Shown here piece by piece: positions 36,968-45,339 of a stretch of DNA of 64,000 nucleotides. Made by a program: the position numbers and the translations under genes. Numbering within the stretch: position 1 is the stretch's first letter; each line of letters starts with the position of its first letter. The notes under the pieces were generated by a model that did no database searches, was not told the DNA's origin, and saw nothing but the letters and a program-made list of their open reading frames with translations. This DNA is from Kitasatospora herbaricolor (GTDB lineage Bacteria > Actinomycetota > Actinomycetes > Streptomycetales > Streptomycetaceae), in contig NZ_JAUSVA010000002.1 of assembly GCF_030813695.1 (NCBI RefSeq), forward strand, positions 2,232,001 through 2,296,000. The letters run 5' to 3'.

Positions 36968-38050
36968 TCAGCCGAGGGACGGGGTGCCTGCCTGGTAGGC
37001 CATGTCGGTGGTGCCCCAGGCGCCGCTGGCCGGGAGGTAGGCCAGGTTGAGGTGGCCGTTGCCGGCGTTGCGGCTGTAGAGGGAGAGGGTTCCGTCACCC
37101 GCGATCACCGAGCTGACGTTGCCGTCCGAGGTGGCGGCGCCGAAGCTGCTGGTGAGGTCGCTGGTCTGCCATCCGCTGCCGGTGGGCTTGTAGGTGATGC
37201 GCAGGTGCCCGTTGGCCGCGTCGGCGGTGACGACACCGAGGGTGCCGTTGCTCTGCAGGAACGGTGCCGGGGCGCCGCCGCCGGAGACCGGGGTGCCGAC
37301 GCTGTTCGTCAGGTCGAAGTTCTGCCAGCCACCGCTCGTCGGCAGGTAGGTCAGGTTCGGGTGACCGTTGGAGGAGTTGCGGCTGAAGATCGACAGGGTG
37401 CCGGAGCCGTCGACGATCGCGCCGACCTGCCCGTCGCTGACCGGCGCACCGAAGCTGCTGGTCAGGTCACTGGTCTGCCACCCGCTGCCGGACGGCTTGT
37501 AGGTGAGCCGCAGGTGCCCGTTGGCCGCGTCCGCAGTGACCACACCCAGCGTCCCGTTGCCCTGCAGGAACGCCGCCGGAGCACCACCACCCGAAACCGG
37601 CGTCCCGACGTTGTCGGTCAGGTCGAAGTTCTGCCAGCCACCACTCGTCGGCAGGTAGGTCAGGTTCGGGTGACCGTTGGAGGAGTTGCGGGTGAACACC
37701 GACAGGGTGCCCGAACCGTCGATCTGGGTGCTGACGTCACCGTCGCTGACCGGCGCGCCGAAGCTGCTGGTCAGGTCCGTGGTCTGCCAACCACCGCCCG
37801 AGGGCTGGTAGGTGACCCGCAGGTGCCCGTTCGCCGCGTCGGCGGTGATCACACCCAGCGTCCCGTTGCCCTGCAGGAACGCCGCCGGAGCACCACCGCC
37901 CGCCGCAGCACCACCCGTCATCGCCGTCAGGTCCGCCGTCGCCCAGCCACCGCCCACCGGCAGGTACGTGATCTGCACGTGCCCCGAACCCGCGTCACGG
38001 GTGAACGTCACCTGATTGCCGTCCGAAGCGATGATCGAACCCTTGTTGCC
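36968..38050 (-). repeat. 1083-bp propeller repeat, copy B
   Basis: Direct copy of 35385-36467, same orientation, 500 bp of unique sequence between copies. Recombination between them would fuse or delete one catalytic domain. Confidence 0.9.
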
Positions 38051-38695
38051 CAGCGCCGGCTTGGTGTTGGGCGCGGTCGGCGCGGAGTTGCTCAGCACCG
38101 GGCTGGCGTAACCCGCGAGATGGACGGCGGTGCCCTTCACCGACCATTCATAGGCGCCCACCGTCGCCGGCATGCCCGGGTTCCGGGTCACCGCGCCGGG
38201 CGCTCCACCCTGGTTGCCGCCGACGTAGTCGATCGTCCCGTTGCCGTTGACCGCGGTCACGATGGCGACGTGGTCGTAATCGGTGAACGAGGAACTGTAG
38301 CCGCCCGGGTGGAAGAACACCGCGTCGCCGACGTGCGGGGTGGAGGACAGGCCCCCCTGGTTGTTGTTCGCATAGGTCTGGAAGCTGTTGGCGAGGTCGT
38401 TCAGCACGCCCAGGTTCTTCACGCCGTTCTGCGCCCAGACCCAGCCGGCGAAGTCGGCGCACCAGGCATGGGCGGTGGTACCGCCGTAGCAACTGGAGTG
38501 CTGCCCGGTGCCGGACACGTAGTAGCCGGCACCACCGTTGCCGCAGGCGTTCCTGTCGAGCTGGCTGCTCGCGGTACCGGCGATGTCGCTGCCGGTGACC
38601 GCCTGCGCCGCCGGTGCGGACAGCAGGCCCAGGCCGGAGCCGAGCAGCAGGGCGGCGGCACCGGCAGCAGTGGCCTTGCGGAAAGACATGTACAT
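36968..38695 (-). CDS. Secreted CHAP-domain amidase/peptidase with a seven-bladed propeller
   Basis: A 575-aa secreted protein. A signal peptide (GAAALLLGSGLGLLSAPAAQA) is followed by a CHAP domain at residues about 33-190 with nucleophile C79 in AHAWCADFAGWVW and H142 in DYDHVAIV. CHAP domains cut peptidoglycan peptides or amides. The same seven-repeat propeller as in the downstream Rpf-like gene fills the rest. The two enzymes would attack complementary bonds (glycan and peptide) with the same targeting module. ATG 38695 follows AAGGGA; the frame extends further upstream without homology. M3 (38689) is the alternative. Confidence 0.9.
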   Translation of the reverse strand: MYMSFRKATAAGAAALLLGSGLGLLSAPAAQAVTGSDIAGTASSQLDRNACGNGGAGYYVSGTGQHSSCYGGTTAHAWCADFAGWVWAQNGVKNLGVLNDLANSFQTYANNNQGGLSSTPHVGDAVFFHPGGYSSSFTDYDHVAIVTAVNGNGTIDYVGGNQGGAPGAVTRNPGMPATVGAYEWSVKGTAVHLAGYASPVLSNSAPTAPNTKPALGNKGSIIASDGNQVTFTRDAGSGHVQITYLPVGGGWATADLTAMTGGAAAGGGAPAAFLQGNGTLGVITADAANGHLRVTYQPSGGGWQTTDLTSSFGAPVSDGDVSTQIDGSGTLSVFTRNSSNGHPNLTYLPTSGGWQNFDLTDNVGTPVSGGGAPAAFLQGNGTLGVVTADAANGHLRLTYKPSGSGWQTSDLTSSFGAPVSDGQVGAIVDGSGTLSIFSRNSSNGHPNLTYLPTSGGWQNFDLTNSVGTPVSGGGAPAPFLQSNGTLGVVTADAANGHLRITYKPTGSGWQTSDLTSSFGAATSDGNVSSVIAGDGTLSLYSRNAGNGHLNLAYLPASGAWGTTDMAYQAGTPSLG

Positions 38696-38922
38696 GATGA
38701 TCCCTTGGTGACGGTGGCGCACGGGACGCGCGCAGGAGGCGGCGCGAGGACGGGTGGCACATGGGTCGGCGTCGAGCGGGTGGGGCGCGGGTCGGCGCCG
38801 TTCGCGGCGAGCGCGTCCCGGGCCGGGCGCTCGGCCAGGGAGGGGCGGCGCGAGACTCGGGCAGGTCGGGACGGGCGGCGGAACGGGCGCGGACCGGGGG
38901 CCGGCCGGGGGCGGCGGGCCGT

Positions 38923-39237
38923 TCAGCAGGCGGCGGTGCTCTCCGGCGCTGCGAGCGGCTCGGGGGGCAGGTAGCGCCCGTTGAGCCAGGGTGAGATCCG
39001 GTGGCTCCGGGCGATCAGGGCGTGGGCCCGCCGGACGGCATCGGGGGCATCGCAAGCGCCCTGGGTCAGGTAGAGCAGCAGGTCGACGCGTCCGGGCTCG
39101 GGGCTCGCGCTGACGTGCTGGAGTCCGTCGCCGGACCGCGCATGGGCCCACAGGACGTCCACGACCTCGGCCCCTTCACCGGGCGGGACGGCTTCGCCGG
39201 ACTGCCGGTGGATCAGGCTGGCGTAGACGATCTCCAT
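38923..39237 (-). CDS. 104-aa protein of unknown function, partner of the small peptide gene
   Basis: A 104-aa soluble protein, no signal. The first half (MEIVYASLIHRQSGEAVPPG, VVDVLWAHARSGDGLQHVSA) and RVDLLLYLTQGACDAPDAV look like a compact alpha/beta fold with the conserved tail HALIARSHRISPWLNGRYL. I recognise no family. It begins 7 bp after the stop of the 49-aa secreted peptide gene and is transcribed with it, away from the LuxR-type regulator at 39759. It could modify, carry or sense the peptide, but nothing in the sequence proves it. Confidence 0.65.
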   Translation of the reverse strand: MEIVYASLIHRQSGEAVPPGEGAEVVDVLWAHARSGDGLQHVSASPEPGRVDLLLYLTQGACDAPDAVRRAHALIARSHRISPWLNGRYLPPEPLAAPESTAAC

Positions 39238-39244
39238 GTCCGGC

Positions 39245-39394
39245 TCATCCGCCCCAGCCGAGGCTCTCCTGGGACACCGTCGGAGCGGGAGCGCCGACCG
39301 GGGTCGCGGCCATGGCGGCGGCGGGCACCGAGACGATGGCGGTGAGGGCGACGGCGGCGACCGCGGCGGCCTGGGCGATACGGATGCGGAACAT
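39245..39394 (-). CDS. 49-aa secreted small peptide
   Basis: A 49-codon gene with a strong AAGGAG eight bases before the ATG. Residues 1-29 are a standard signal peptide (RIRIAQAAA start, long Ala/Val core, AAAMA cleavage site), leaving a mature peptide of about 20 residues rich in Ala/Pro, ending QESLGWGG. It lacks the Cys pairs of chaplins and the Ser/Thr/Cys pattern of lanthipeptides. It precedes the 104-aa gene by 7 bp and diverges from a TrmB/LuxR-like regulator. A secreted signal peptide is an attractive reading, but inference only. Confidence 0.7.
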   Translation of the reverse strand: MFRIRIAQAAAVAAVALTAIVSVPAAAMAATPVGAPAPTVSQESLGWGG

Positions 39395-39758
39395 GGTGGG
39401 ACTCCTTCGGTTCAGGTGGCGTGGCTGTCGGATCCCGGCGGAGCGCCCCGCGGTTGGCGCTTCCTCCGGTCGCCTCCCGGGCTGTCTCCCTGGCGGCAAT
39501 GAACAGCTTTCCCGTTCGCCGGCGGCGCCGGAAGACGTTCCGGCTGTCGCCAACCGGACTGTCCGGAAGGGGACACGATGATGCGGGCATGACAAGTGAG
39601 CGCCACGCCCGTTGGCCGTGCGACCTGGGGCGGAATCCCTCACACATGGTGCGAGAACGCACGAACGAGCCGAATAGATCTTGAGCGCAGCGTCGAAGAC
39701 CTGTTTGGATACGGCGAGACGCTCGAACGCCCGACAGGGCTGCTGACCAGGGGGACGA
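39395..39758. other. 364-bp divergent promoter region
   Basis: Lies between the small peptide gene and the LuxR-type regulator. No gene seen. The part 39640-39720 is less GC-rich than average and is the likely location of the regulator promoter; I see no clear palindrome. Confidence 0.5.
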
Positions 39759-40730
39759 ATGCTAGAGGTACTGGGACTGACCGCTGCGGCCACGGGGGTG
39801 TACCGGGCGATGCTCGACCACCCCGGCTACGACGTGGACGACATCGCCACCCACTGCGGTCTGACACCTGCCCAAGTACACGACCACCTCGACGAGTTGT
39901 CCCGACTCACACTCATCCGCGTCTCCGCCGAACGGCCCGGCCGGATGCGCGCCGTCAGTCCCGAGATCGGCCTGGCCGGCATCCTCGCGAGCCAGGAGGC
40001 CGACCTCGCGGCCCGCCAGGCCCAGCTGGCATCGTCCCGGGCCGCCGTCACCCGCATGGTCGCCGAGCGCGCCGAGCAGCGGACGACCCACGGCGAGCGC
40101 CTCCTCGGCATGGACGCCATCCACAGCCGCCTCGAACGGATGGGCCACTCCGCCACCACCGAGATCCTCAGCAGCCAGCCGGGCAACCAGCGCCCCGAGG
40201 ACCTCGTCGCCAGCCGTCCGGCCGACACCGAGGCGCTCGGGCGCGGCATCACCATGCGCACCCTCTACCAGGACGCCACCCGCAACCAGCCCCACGTCGC
40301 CAACTACGCCCATTGGCTGCTCAGTCAGGGCAGCGAGGTCCGCACCGTCCCGGCGATACCCCAGCGACTGGTGCTCGTCGACCGCACCCAGGCCCTCGTC
40401 CCCATCGACCCCGCCGACAACCGCAAGGGCGCCTTGTACGTCACCGAACCCGGCATCCTCGCCGCCCTGCTCGACCTCTTCGAGCAGGCCTGGAACACGG
40501 CCGTCCCGCTCGGCGCCGCCCGCCCGGAAGACCCGCGGACCAGCCTCACACCCACCGAGCGCGATCTCCTGCGCCTGCTCAGCTCCGGCCTCACCGACGA
40601 CGCCGCGGGCCAGCGCCTCGGCATCTCCTCGCGCACGGTCGGGCGCCACATGTCCTCGATCATGGAACGCCTGGGCGCCAGCAGCCGCTTCGAAGCGGGC
40701 ATCAAGGCCGCCCACAAGGGCTGGCTCTGA
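39759..40730 (+). CDS. TrmB-like / LuxR-type HTH regulator
   Basis: A 323-aa protein. The N-terminus (VYRAMLDHPGYDVDDIATHC, TPAQVHDHLDELSRLTLI) is a TrmB-like winged helix. A coiled stretch (residues 75-110) follows, then a sensor part with GITMRTLYQDATRNQP and EVRTVPAIPQRLVLVDRTQAL. The C-terminus is a LuxR HTH (LTPTERDLLRLLSSGLTDDA, RLGISSRTVGRHMSSIMERL, ending FEAGIKAAHKGWL). This architecture is frequent in Streptomyces as orphan regulators. AGGGGGA precedes the ATG. Divergence from a secreted-peptide operon makes it a candidate receptor or regulator of it. Confidence 0.88.
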   Translation: MLEVLGLTAAATGVYRAMLDHPGYDVDDIATHCGLTPAQVHDHLDELSRLTLIRVSAERPGRMRAVSPEIGLAGILASQEADLAARQAQLASSRAAVTRMVAERAEQRTTHGERLLGMDAIHSRLERMGHSATTEILSSQPGNQRPEDLVASRPADTEALGRGITMRTLYQDATRNQPHVANYAHWLLSQGSEVRTVPAIPQRLVLVDRTQALVPIDPADNRKGALYVTEPGILAALLDLFEQAWNTAVPLGAARPEDPRTSLTPTERDLLRLLSSGLTDDAAGQRLGISSRTVGRHMSSIMERLGASSRFEAGIKAAHKGWL

Positions 40731-40757
40731 CCCGAGCCGGCAACCGGCAGCATCGCT

Positions 40758-40799
40758 GACGAGGGACTGCCGGGCCTCCGGGCCCGGCAGTCCCTCGTC
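40758..40799. terminator. 19-bp perfect hairpin after the LuxR-type gene
   Basis: Arms 40758-40776 and 40781-40799, loop TCCG, starting 28 bp after the stop. The right arm overlaps a scrap of a DUF397 gene, so the left arm is an inverted copy of gene-derived sequence. Confidence 0.88.
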
Positions 40800-40828
40800 A
40801 CCGGCGTCAGCAACGGCGAGTTCCCCGC
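40786..40828 (+). pseudogene. Scrap of a DUF397 gene 3' end
   Basis: These 43 bases match 35213-35255 (end of the WhiJ-DUF397 fusion gene) with one mismatch, coding QS(F/L)VTGVSNGEFP in both. No start codon or upstream domain remains and the original stop is lost. It is a duplicated or converted fragment rather than a gene. Confidence 0.8.
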
Positions 40829-40985
40829 TGTAGGCCACCGACCGTTCGAGCCCCCGGGATCCGAACGCACTTCGGGGGCGTCGGGGCGGGCCGGCAACCG
40901 GCGACCGACCCCTGGCCCGTTTCCGACCACGCTGCCGTATCCGCTCAAGACGTGGGCCCGCCCAGGGCGGTGCGCTGTGGGCGGA

Positions 40986-41582
40986 TCAGCGGGCGACCGA
41001 GATCGCGAAGGGCGCGAATCCGCCGGACCGGATCACATGCGGCACGAACAGTATCGCGGCCTCCGTCGCGCGGGCGGTCCGGATCCCGCCGAGATCGGTG
41101 ATCCACTCCTCGCGCCAGCCGAGGTCGGCGAGCAGGTCGCGGACGGCCTGCTTGGCCTGCGGGTCCTCGCCGGAGAGGAACGCGTCGGGTGCCCGGGTGA
41201 GCATGGCCGGCGCGGTCATCACCGGGAAGAGCATGGTGTTGAGGGTCTTGACGACGCGCGTGTCGGGGAGCGCCTCCTGGAGTTGCTCGGCGAGGCTGGA
41301 GCCGGGGTAGATCAGGTCGGCGGGCAGTCCGTCCGGTCCGTCGACGGTGGCGTTGGAGACGTCGACGAGGATCTTCCCGCGCAGTTCCTCGCGCAGGGCC
41401 GCGAGCCGCTCCAGCGAGCCGGCGCCCGGGGTGGCGTTGATGACGATTCGGGCGGTCCGGGCGGCGTCGGCGGCGGCACCCGGCGTGCGGTCCGCCACCG
41501 TCACTTCGTGCCCTGCCCGGGTCAGGGCCGTGGCCAGGTTGCCGCCGACGCGGCCGTTTCCGAGAACTGCGATGGTGGTCAT
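40986..41582 (-). CDS. NADPH-dependent F420 reductase-like protein
   Basis: A 198-aa Rossmann protein: IAVLGNGRVGGNLATALTRAGHEVTVADR is the NADP-binding motif region, then KILVDVSNATVDG and SLAEQLQEALPDTRVVKTLN, as in F420H2:NADP oxidoreductase (Fno/NpdG) and YedZ-like relatives. It shares clear sequence with the gene at 62982. F420 itself is not provable from sequence. GGAAGGA precedes ATG 41582. It follows the IMPase-like gene by 46 bp, probably one operon, divergent from LysR. Confidence 0.85.
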   Translation of the reverse strand: MTTIAVLGNGRVGGNLATALTRAGHEVTVADRTPGAAADAARTARIVINATPGAGSLERLAALREELRGKILVDVSNATVDGPDGLPADLIYPGSSLAEQLQEALPDTRVVKTLNTMLFPVMTAPAMLTRAPDAFLSGEDPQAKQAVRDLLADLGWREEWITDLGGIRTARATEAAILFVPHVIRSGGFAPFAISVAR

Positions 41583-41628
41583 GGTGATCCGGTCCTTCCG
41601 TGGGTACAGGTACAGGTGTGGTGCGCGG

Positions 41629-42447
41629 TCAGCGTGAGAGCGTGGCGACGGCCTCGGCGTGGACGCCCGGCGCGGCCGCCAGGAAGCTCCCGCTCTGCGG
41701 GGTCCAGGGGCGGCCCTCGGCGTCGGAGATCCGTCCGCCGGCCTCGGTGACGAGCAGCGCCCCGGGCAGCAGGTCGGCGCGGGCGCCGGCGAACTGCCAG
41801 AAGGCGTCAGTCCGTCCGGCGGCCACGTTCACCAGGTGCAGGGTCGCGGGCACGGCGGTGCGCACGACGAGCGCGTCGAAGAGCATGGCGGTGATCGAGG
41901 AGCCGACCCGCCGCACGACCTCCTCGTCCTCGTCCGGCCGGGCCTGGCTCGTGGCCACGATGCTCAGGCCGAGGTCCGCCGTCCGGGAGACCTGCAGCGG
42001 CCGGCCGTCGAGGTGGGCGCCCGCGCCGGCGAGCGCGGTGTAGGTCTCTCCGGTCAACGGCAGGTGGACCACGGTCAGCACCGGCCGGTTGTCGCGCACC
42101 AGGGTGGCGGTCACCGCCCACTCCGGCAGGGCGTGCAGGTGGTTGACGTTGCCTTCGGCCGGATCCACCACCCACCACTCGCCGGGCGGCAGCGCCCCGC
42201 CGTCCAGCTCCTCCTCCACCCAGCCGGCCTGCGGGCGCAGGCGGGTGAGGCCGGGGCGCAGGATGTCGAGGGCCGCGTCGTCGTTGGCGGCGAGCGCACG
42301 CATCAGCTCCTCGCGGGTCCGGTAGTCCACCACCTCGCCGAAGCGCTCGCGCAGCGCCGTGCCGGCCGCGCGCACGGCGATCACGGTCCGGTCGAGCAGG
42401 TCGGCGTCAACGGCGGCGACATCAGTGGCCTGAAGGGCTTCGGACAT
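41629..42447 (-). CDS. Inositol-monophosphatase-family protein with altered metal motif
   Basis: A 272-aa protein of the FIG/IMPase superfamily. VDPAEGNVNH at residues 94-103 corresponds to the DPIDGTxNF metal motif, but Ile-Asp-Gly-Thr has become Ala-Glu-Gly-Asn. The distal end (ARADLLPGALLVTEAGG) corresponds to the WDxxAGxLLVxEAGG motif with the Asp at an unusual place. It may act on a different phosphate ester or be a non-catalytic member. AAGGGAG precedes ATG 42447. First gene of the operon with the F420-reductase-like gene, divergent from LysR. Confidence 0.82.
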   Translation of the reverse strand: MSEALQATDVAAVDADLLDRTVIAVRAAGTALRERFGEVVDYRTREELMRALAANDDAALDILRPGLTRLRPQAGWVEEELDGGALPPGEWWVVDPAEGNVNHLHALPEWAVTATLVRDNRPVLTVVHLPLTGETYTALAGAGAHLDGRPLQVSRTADLGLSIVATSQARPDEDEEVVRRVGSSITAMLFDALVVRTAVPATLHLVNVAAGRTDAFWQFAGARADLLPGALLVTEAGGRISDAEGRPWTPQSGSFLAAAPGVHAEAVATLSR

Positions 42448-42584
42448 GGTGGAACTCCCTTGCGAGGATGGGGTGATCGGCCACTCGGGGCCGGGTGCGC
42501 ATTCCGTCTTGCGCCTTCCCCTCGAAGGTATAGAGCCCCACCGTTAACTTCAAATGCATGTCAAGCACGGATAGGATTACTCAT

Positions 42585-43490
42585 ATGCAATTGGATTTGA
42601 ACCTGCTCGCCGCGCTCGACGCGCTGCTGGAAGAGGGAAGCGTGGCCGGGGCGGCCGCGCGACTGCACGTCACCGCCCCCGCGATGAGCCGCAGTCTCGG
42701 CCGGATCAGGCGCACGACCGGGGATCAGATCCTGGTGCGCACCGGCCGCACGATGACCCCGACGCCGTACGCGATCGCCGTCCGGCAGCAGGTGCACGAG
42801 CTGCTGCACGAGGTCCAGGGAGTGCTGGCGCCGAGCCGTGAACTCGATCTGGCGACGCTGGAGCGCACCTTCACCCTCCGCTGGCACGACTCCCTGGTCG
42901 CCCTGAGCGGTCCCGCCCTGCTCGCGGCCGTGCGCGGACAGGCGCCGGGCGTGCGGCTGCGCTTCGTCGCGGAATCGAACGTGGACACCCCCGACCTGCG
43001 ACGCGGCGAGGTCGACCTGGAGGCGAACGCCAACCGCCCGAGCGCACCGGACATCCGTACCGAGAACCTGGGCGGGACCCGCGTCGTCGTGGTCGTGCGG
43101 CAGGGGCACCCCCTCACCCGCGTCCGGACCGTCACCGCCGAGCAGTACGCCGCCGCCGAGCACGTCACCGTCTCGCGACGCGGAAACCTGAGCAACGCCC
43201 TCGACGAAGCCCTCGCAGCGCTCGGCCTCACCCGCCGTGTGGTGGCGACCGCGCCGACGGAGGCGGCCGCGCTCGAGTTCGCGCGCGGCTCCGATCTCCT
43301 GATCAGCGTCCCCGAGGCCACCACCAGGTCCGCGGCCGCCGACCTGGGCCTGGCCGTACTCCGGCTCCCGCTCGACCTGCCATCGGCGCCGGTGTACCTG
43401 TCGTGGCATCAGCGCTACGACACCGACCAGGCCCACGCCTGGCTGCGCGGGCTGGCACGGACCGCGCTGGCCGTGGGCGGAGCGGCGTAG
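42585..43490 (+). CDS. LysR-family transcriptional regulator
   Basis: A 301-aa regulator: HTH in LNLLAALDALLEEGSVAGAA and LHVTAPAMSRSLGRIRRTTG, effector domain to the end. ATG 42585 has AGGA seven bases upstream and starts the family pattern (MQLDLNLLAAL); ATG 42558 would add nine residues. The 137-bp divergent gap with the IMPase-like operon is AT-richer (gttaacttcaaatgcatg) and should hold its operators. Confidence 0.9.
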   Translation: MQLDLNLLAALDALLEEGSVAGAAARLHVTAPAMSRSLGRIRRTTGDQILVRTGRTMTPTPYAIAVRQQVHELLHEVQGVLAPSRELDLATLERTFTLRWHDSLVALSGPALLAAVRGQAPGVRLRFVAESNVDTPDLRRGEVDLEANANRPSAPDIRTENLGGTRVVVVVRQGHPLTRVRTVTAEQYAAAEHVTVSRRGNLSNALDEALAALGLTRRVVATAPTEAAALEFARGSDLLISVPEATTRSAAADLGLAVLRLPLDLPSAPVYLSWHQRYDTDQAHAWLRGLARTALAVGGAA

Positions 43491-43815
43491 CCGGACCCCT
43501 CACGCGCACCCCGGCCGGAGCGATCGCCGCGCGTGCCCCCGGGGCTCCGGGCGGCGGCCGCCGTGGCCCGGGCGGGCCCGGCCGTACGGGAGCGGTCGGG
43601 GCCGAGCACGCACACCGTCCCGGGCGCCGCGCCGGCCGAGCACCCCCGGCACTTCGGTCGGACTTTCGAAATCCCCTGCGGGGATCGGGAGTTGCGGCGA
43701 AGCTGGACGTGAGCCGAGGCCGATCAGGCGGCCGAGGGGACGGCTCGTCATCGGTGGGCAACGGCCTGCTCCGGCCCACGCCCGTCGGGGGGAGCTCCAC
43801 CTAGGGGAGGGCACG
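43491..43815. other. 325-bp intergenic region
   Basis: No gene recognised. Contains a GC-rich fold-back at 43548-43600 just after the LysR stop and a ribosome site (ggggagg... aggggaggg) close to 43816. Otherwise nothing seen. Confidence 0.45.
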
Positions 43816-45189
43816 ATGAACGGAACAGGACGGACCAGGCGCCTGGCCATCCGCGGCGCCGTGGCGGTCGCGACGGTCGCCCTGGCGGCGACGGTGACAC
43901 CGGCCGGGGCGGCCGGCGGACCGGCCCGCACCGAACAGGTCAGCGTCGGCCCGGGCGGCGCCCGCGCGAACGCCCAGGCGTACGGCGAGTCGCTCAGCGC
44001 GGACGGCCGCTTCGCCGTGTTCAGCTCGGAGGCCGACAACCTGGTGCCGGGGGACACCAACGGCTTCTACGACGTGTTCGTCCGGGACCTGCGCAACGGA
44101 CGCACCGAGCGGGTCAGCGTGGGCACGGGCGGCGTGCAGGGCAACGCCTTCTCCTCCAGCGGCGTCGCCAGCGCCGACGGCCGGTACATCGCCTTCGCCT
44201 CGTCCTCCGACAACCTGGTACCGGGCGACACCAACGGCGCCGAGGACATCTTCGTCCGGGACCGGCAGACCGGCCGCACCGAGCGGCTCACCACCGGAGA
44301 CCCGGCCCAGCAGCAGCCCGGCGGCTCGGACATGCCCTCGATCAGCTGGGACGGCCGCTACGTGGCCTTCGCCTCCGGGCGCAGCGACCTGGTGCCCGGG
44401 GACACCAACAACGCGGCGGACATCTTCGTCGTCGACCGGTGGACCGGAACCACCACCAGGGCCACCGTCGGAGCGGACGGCGCCGAGGCCGACAGCGCCT
44501 CCACCCATCCGGTCCTCTCGGCGGACGGCAGCAAGGTCGGCTTCACCTCCCGGGCGGGCAACCTGCTCCCCGGGGCGCCGGTCCGGGCCGAGGCCCTCGC
44601 GGGCCGGGCGGGCCCGCAGATCGACAAGCCCCGGGTCTACCCCTACTACGTCCGCGACCTGCGGGCCGGGCGCACCGTCGGCGGCAGCGTCGACGCGGCC
44701 GGCGAACTCGTCTGGGCCAACACCGGATCGCTCAGCGCGGACGGCCGCTACGTGGTGTTCAGCAGCAACTCCGAGACCGTGGTCCCCGGCGACACCAACC
44801 GCCAGATCGACGTCTTCGTCCACGACCTGGCCACCGGCCGGAACCGGCTGGTCAGTGCGGCGGCCGACGGCACCCAGGGTGACGGGATGTCCTGGGACGG
44901 CGTCATCTCGGCCGACGGCCGGCGGGTCTACTTCTCCTCCGACGCGACCGGCCTCGTCCCCGGGGACACCAACCAGGCCCAGGACGTCTTCCGGCGCGAC
45001 CTCCGGACGGGGCGGGTCGAGCGGGTCAGCGTCGCCGCGGACGGCGCCCAGTCCACCGGATCCTCCTCCGGCGCGGTGATCGACGCCCTCGGGACGGCCG
45101 TCCTGTTCAGCTCCGACGACGGCACCCTCGTCCCCCAGGACACCGACGGCCACTACGACGTGTTCCTGCGCCGGCTGCCGCTAGGCTGA
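43816..45189 (+). CDS. Secreted seven-bladed PD40/TolB-like propeller protein
   Basis: A 457-aa protein with a signal peptide (GAVAVATVALAATVTPAGA). The mature part contains seven blades, each with a (S)ADGRxVxFSS element and usually NLVPGDTNxxxDVFVRDL: around residues 60, 118, 178, 237, 309, 368 and 420. The LVPGDTN turn is a calcium-loop-like feature. TolB/PD40-type propellers bind proteins or glycans outside the cell; no enzyme motif is present. AGGGGAGGG precedes the ATG. Confidence 0.85.
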   Translation: MNGTGRTRRLAIRGAVAVATVALAATVTPAGAAGGPARTEQVSVGPGGARANAQAYGESLSADGRFAVFSSEADNLVPGDTNGFYDVFVRDLRNGRTERVSVGTGGVQGNAFSSSGVASADGRYIAFASSSDNLVPGDTNGAEDIFVRDRQTGRTERLTTGDPAQQQPGGSDMPSISWDGRYVAFASGRSDLVPGDTNNAADIFVVDRWTGTTTRATVGADGAEADSASTHPVLSADGSKVGFTSRAGNLLPGAPVRAEALAGRAGPQIDKPRVYPYYVRDLRAGRTVGGSVDAAGELVWANTGSLSADGRYVVFSSNSETVVPGDTNRQIDVFVHDLATGRNRLVSAAADGTQGDGMSWDGVISADGRRVYFSSDATGLVPGDTNQAQDVFRRDLRTGRVERVSVAADGAQSTGSSSGAVIDALGTAVLFSSDDGTLVPQDTDGHYDVFLRRLPLG

Positions 45190-45339
45190 CGGCCCGCTCC
45201 ACCCCTCGGGGGCGTCCCCCTCCACCACCGGCGGGGCGCCCCTCGGCCCGCTCCCGCACAGGCCACCGGCGACGAGGACCGGCGGCCCTTCGACGCACGC
45301 GCCCTTCCAGAACCGGTGACCCGGCCCTAACGTTGCGTC

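Noticed and set aside
35304..38974. Long plus-strand frames opposite the propeller genes
   Set aside because: They mirror the repeats of the real minus-strand genes; the latter have signal peptides, ribosome sites and known domains.
40840..40980. T-arm-like GTTCGAG sequence suggesting a second tRNA
   Set aside because: No acceptor, D or anticodon stem can be formed around it.
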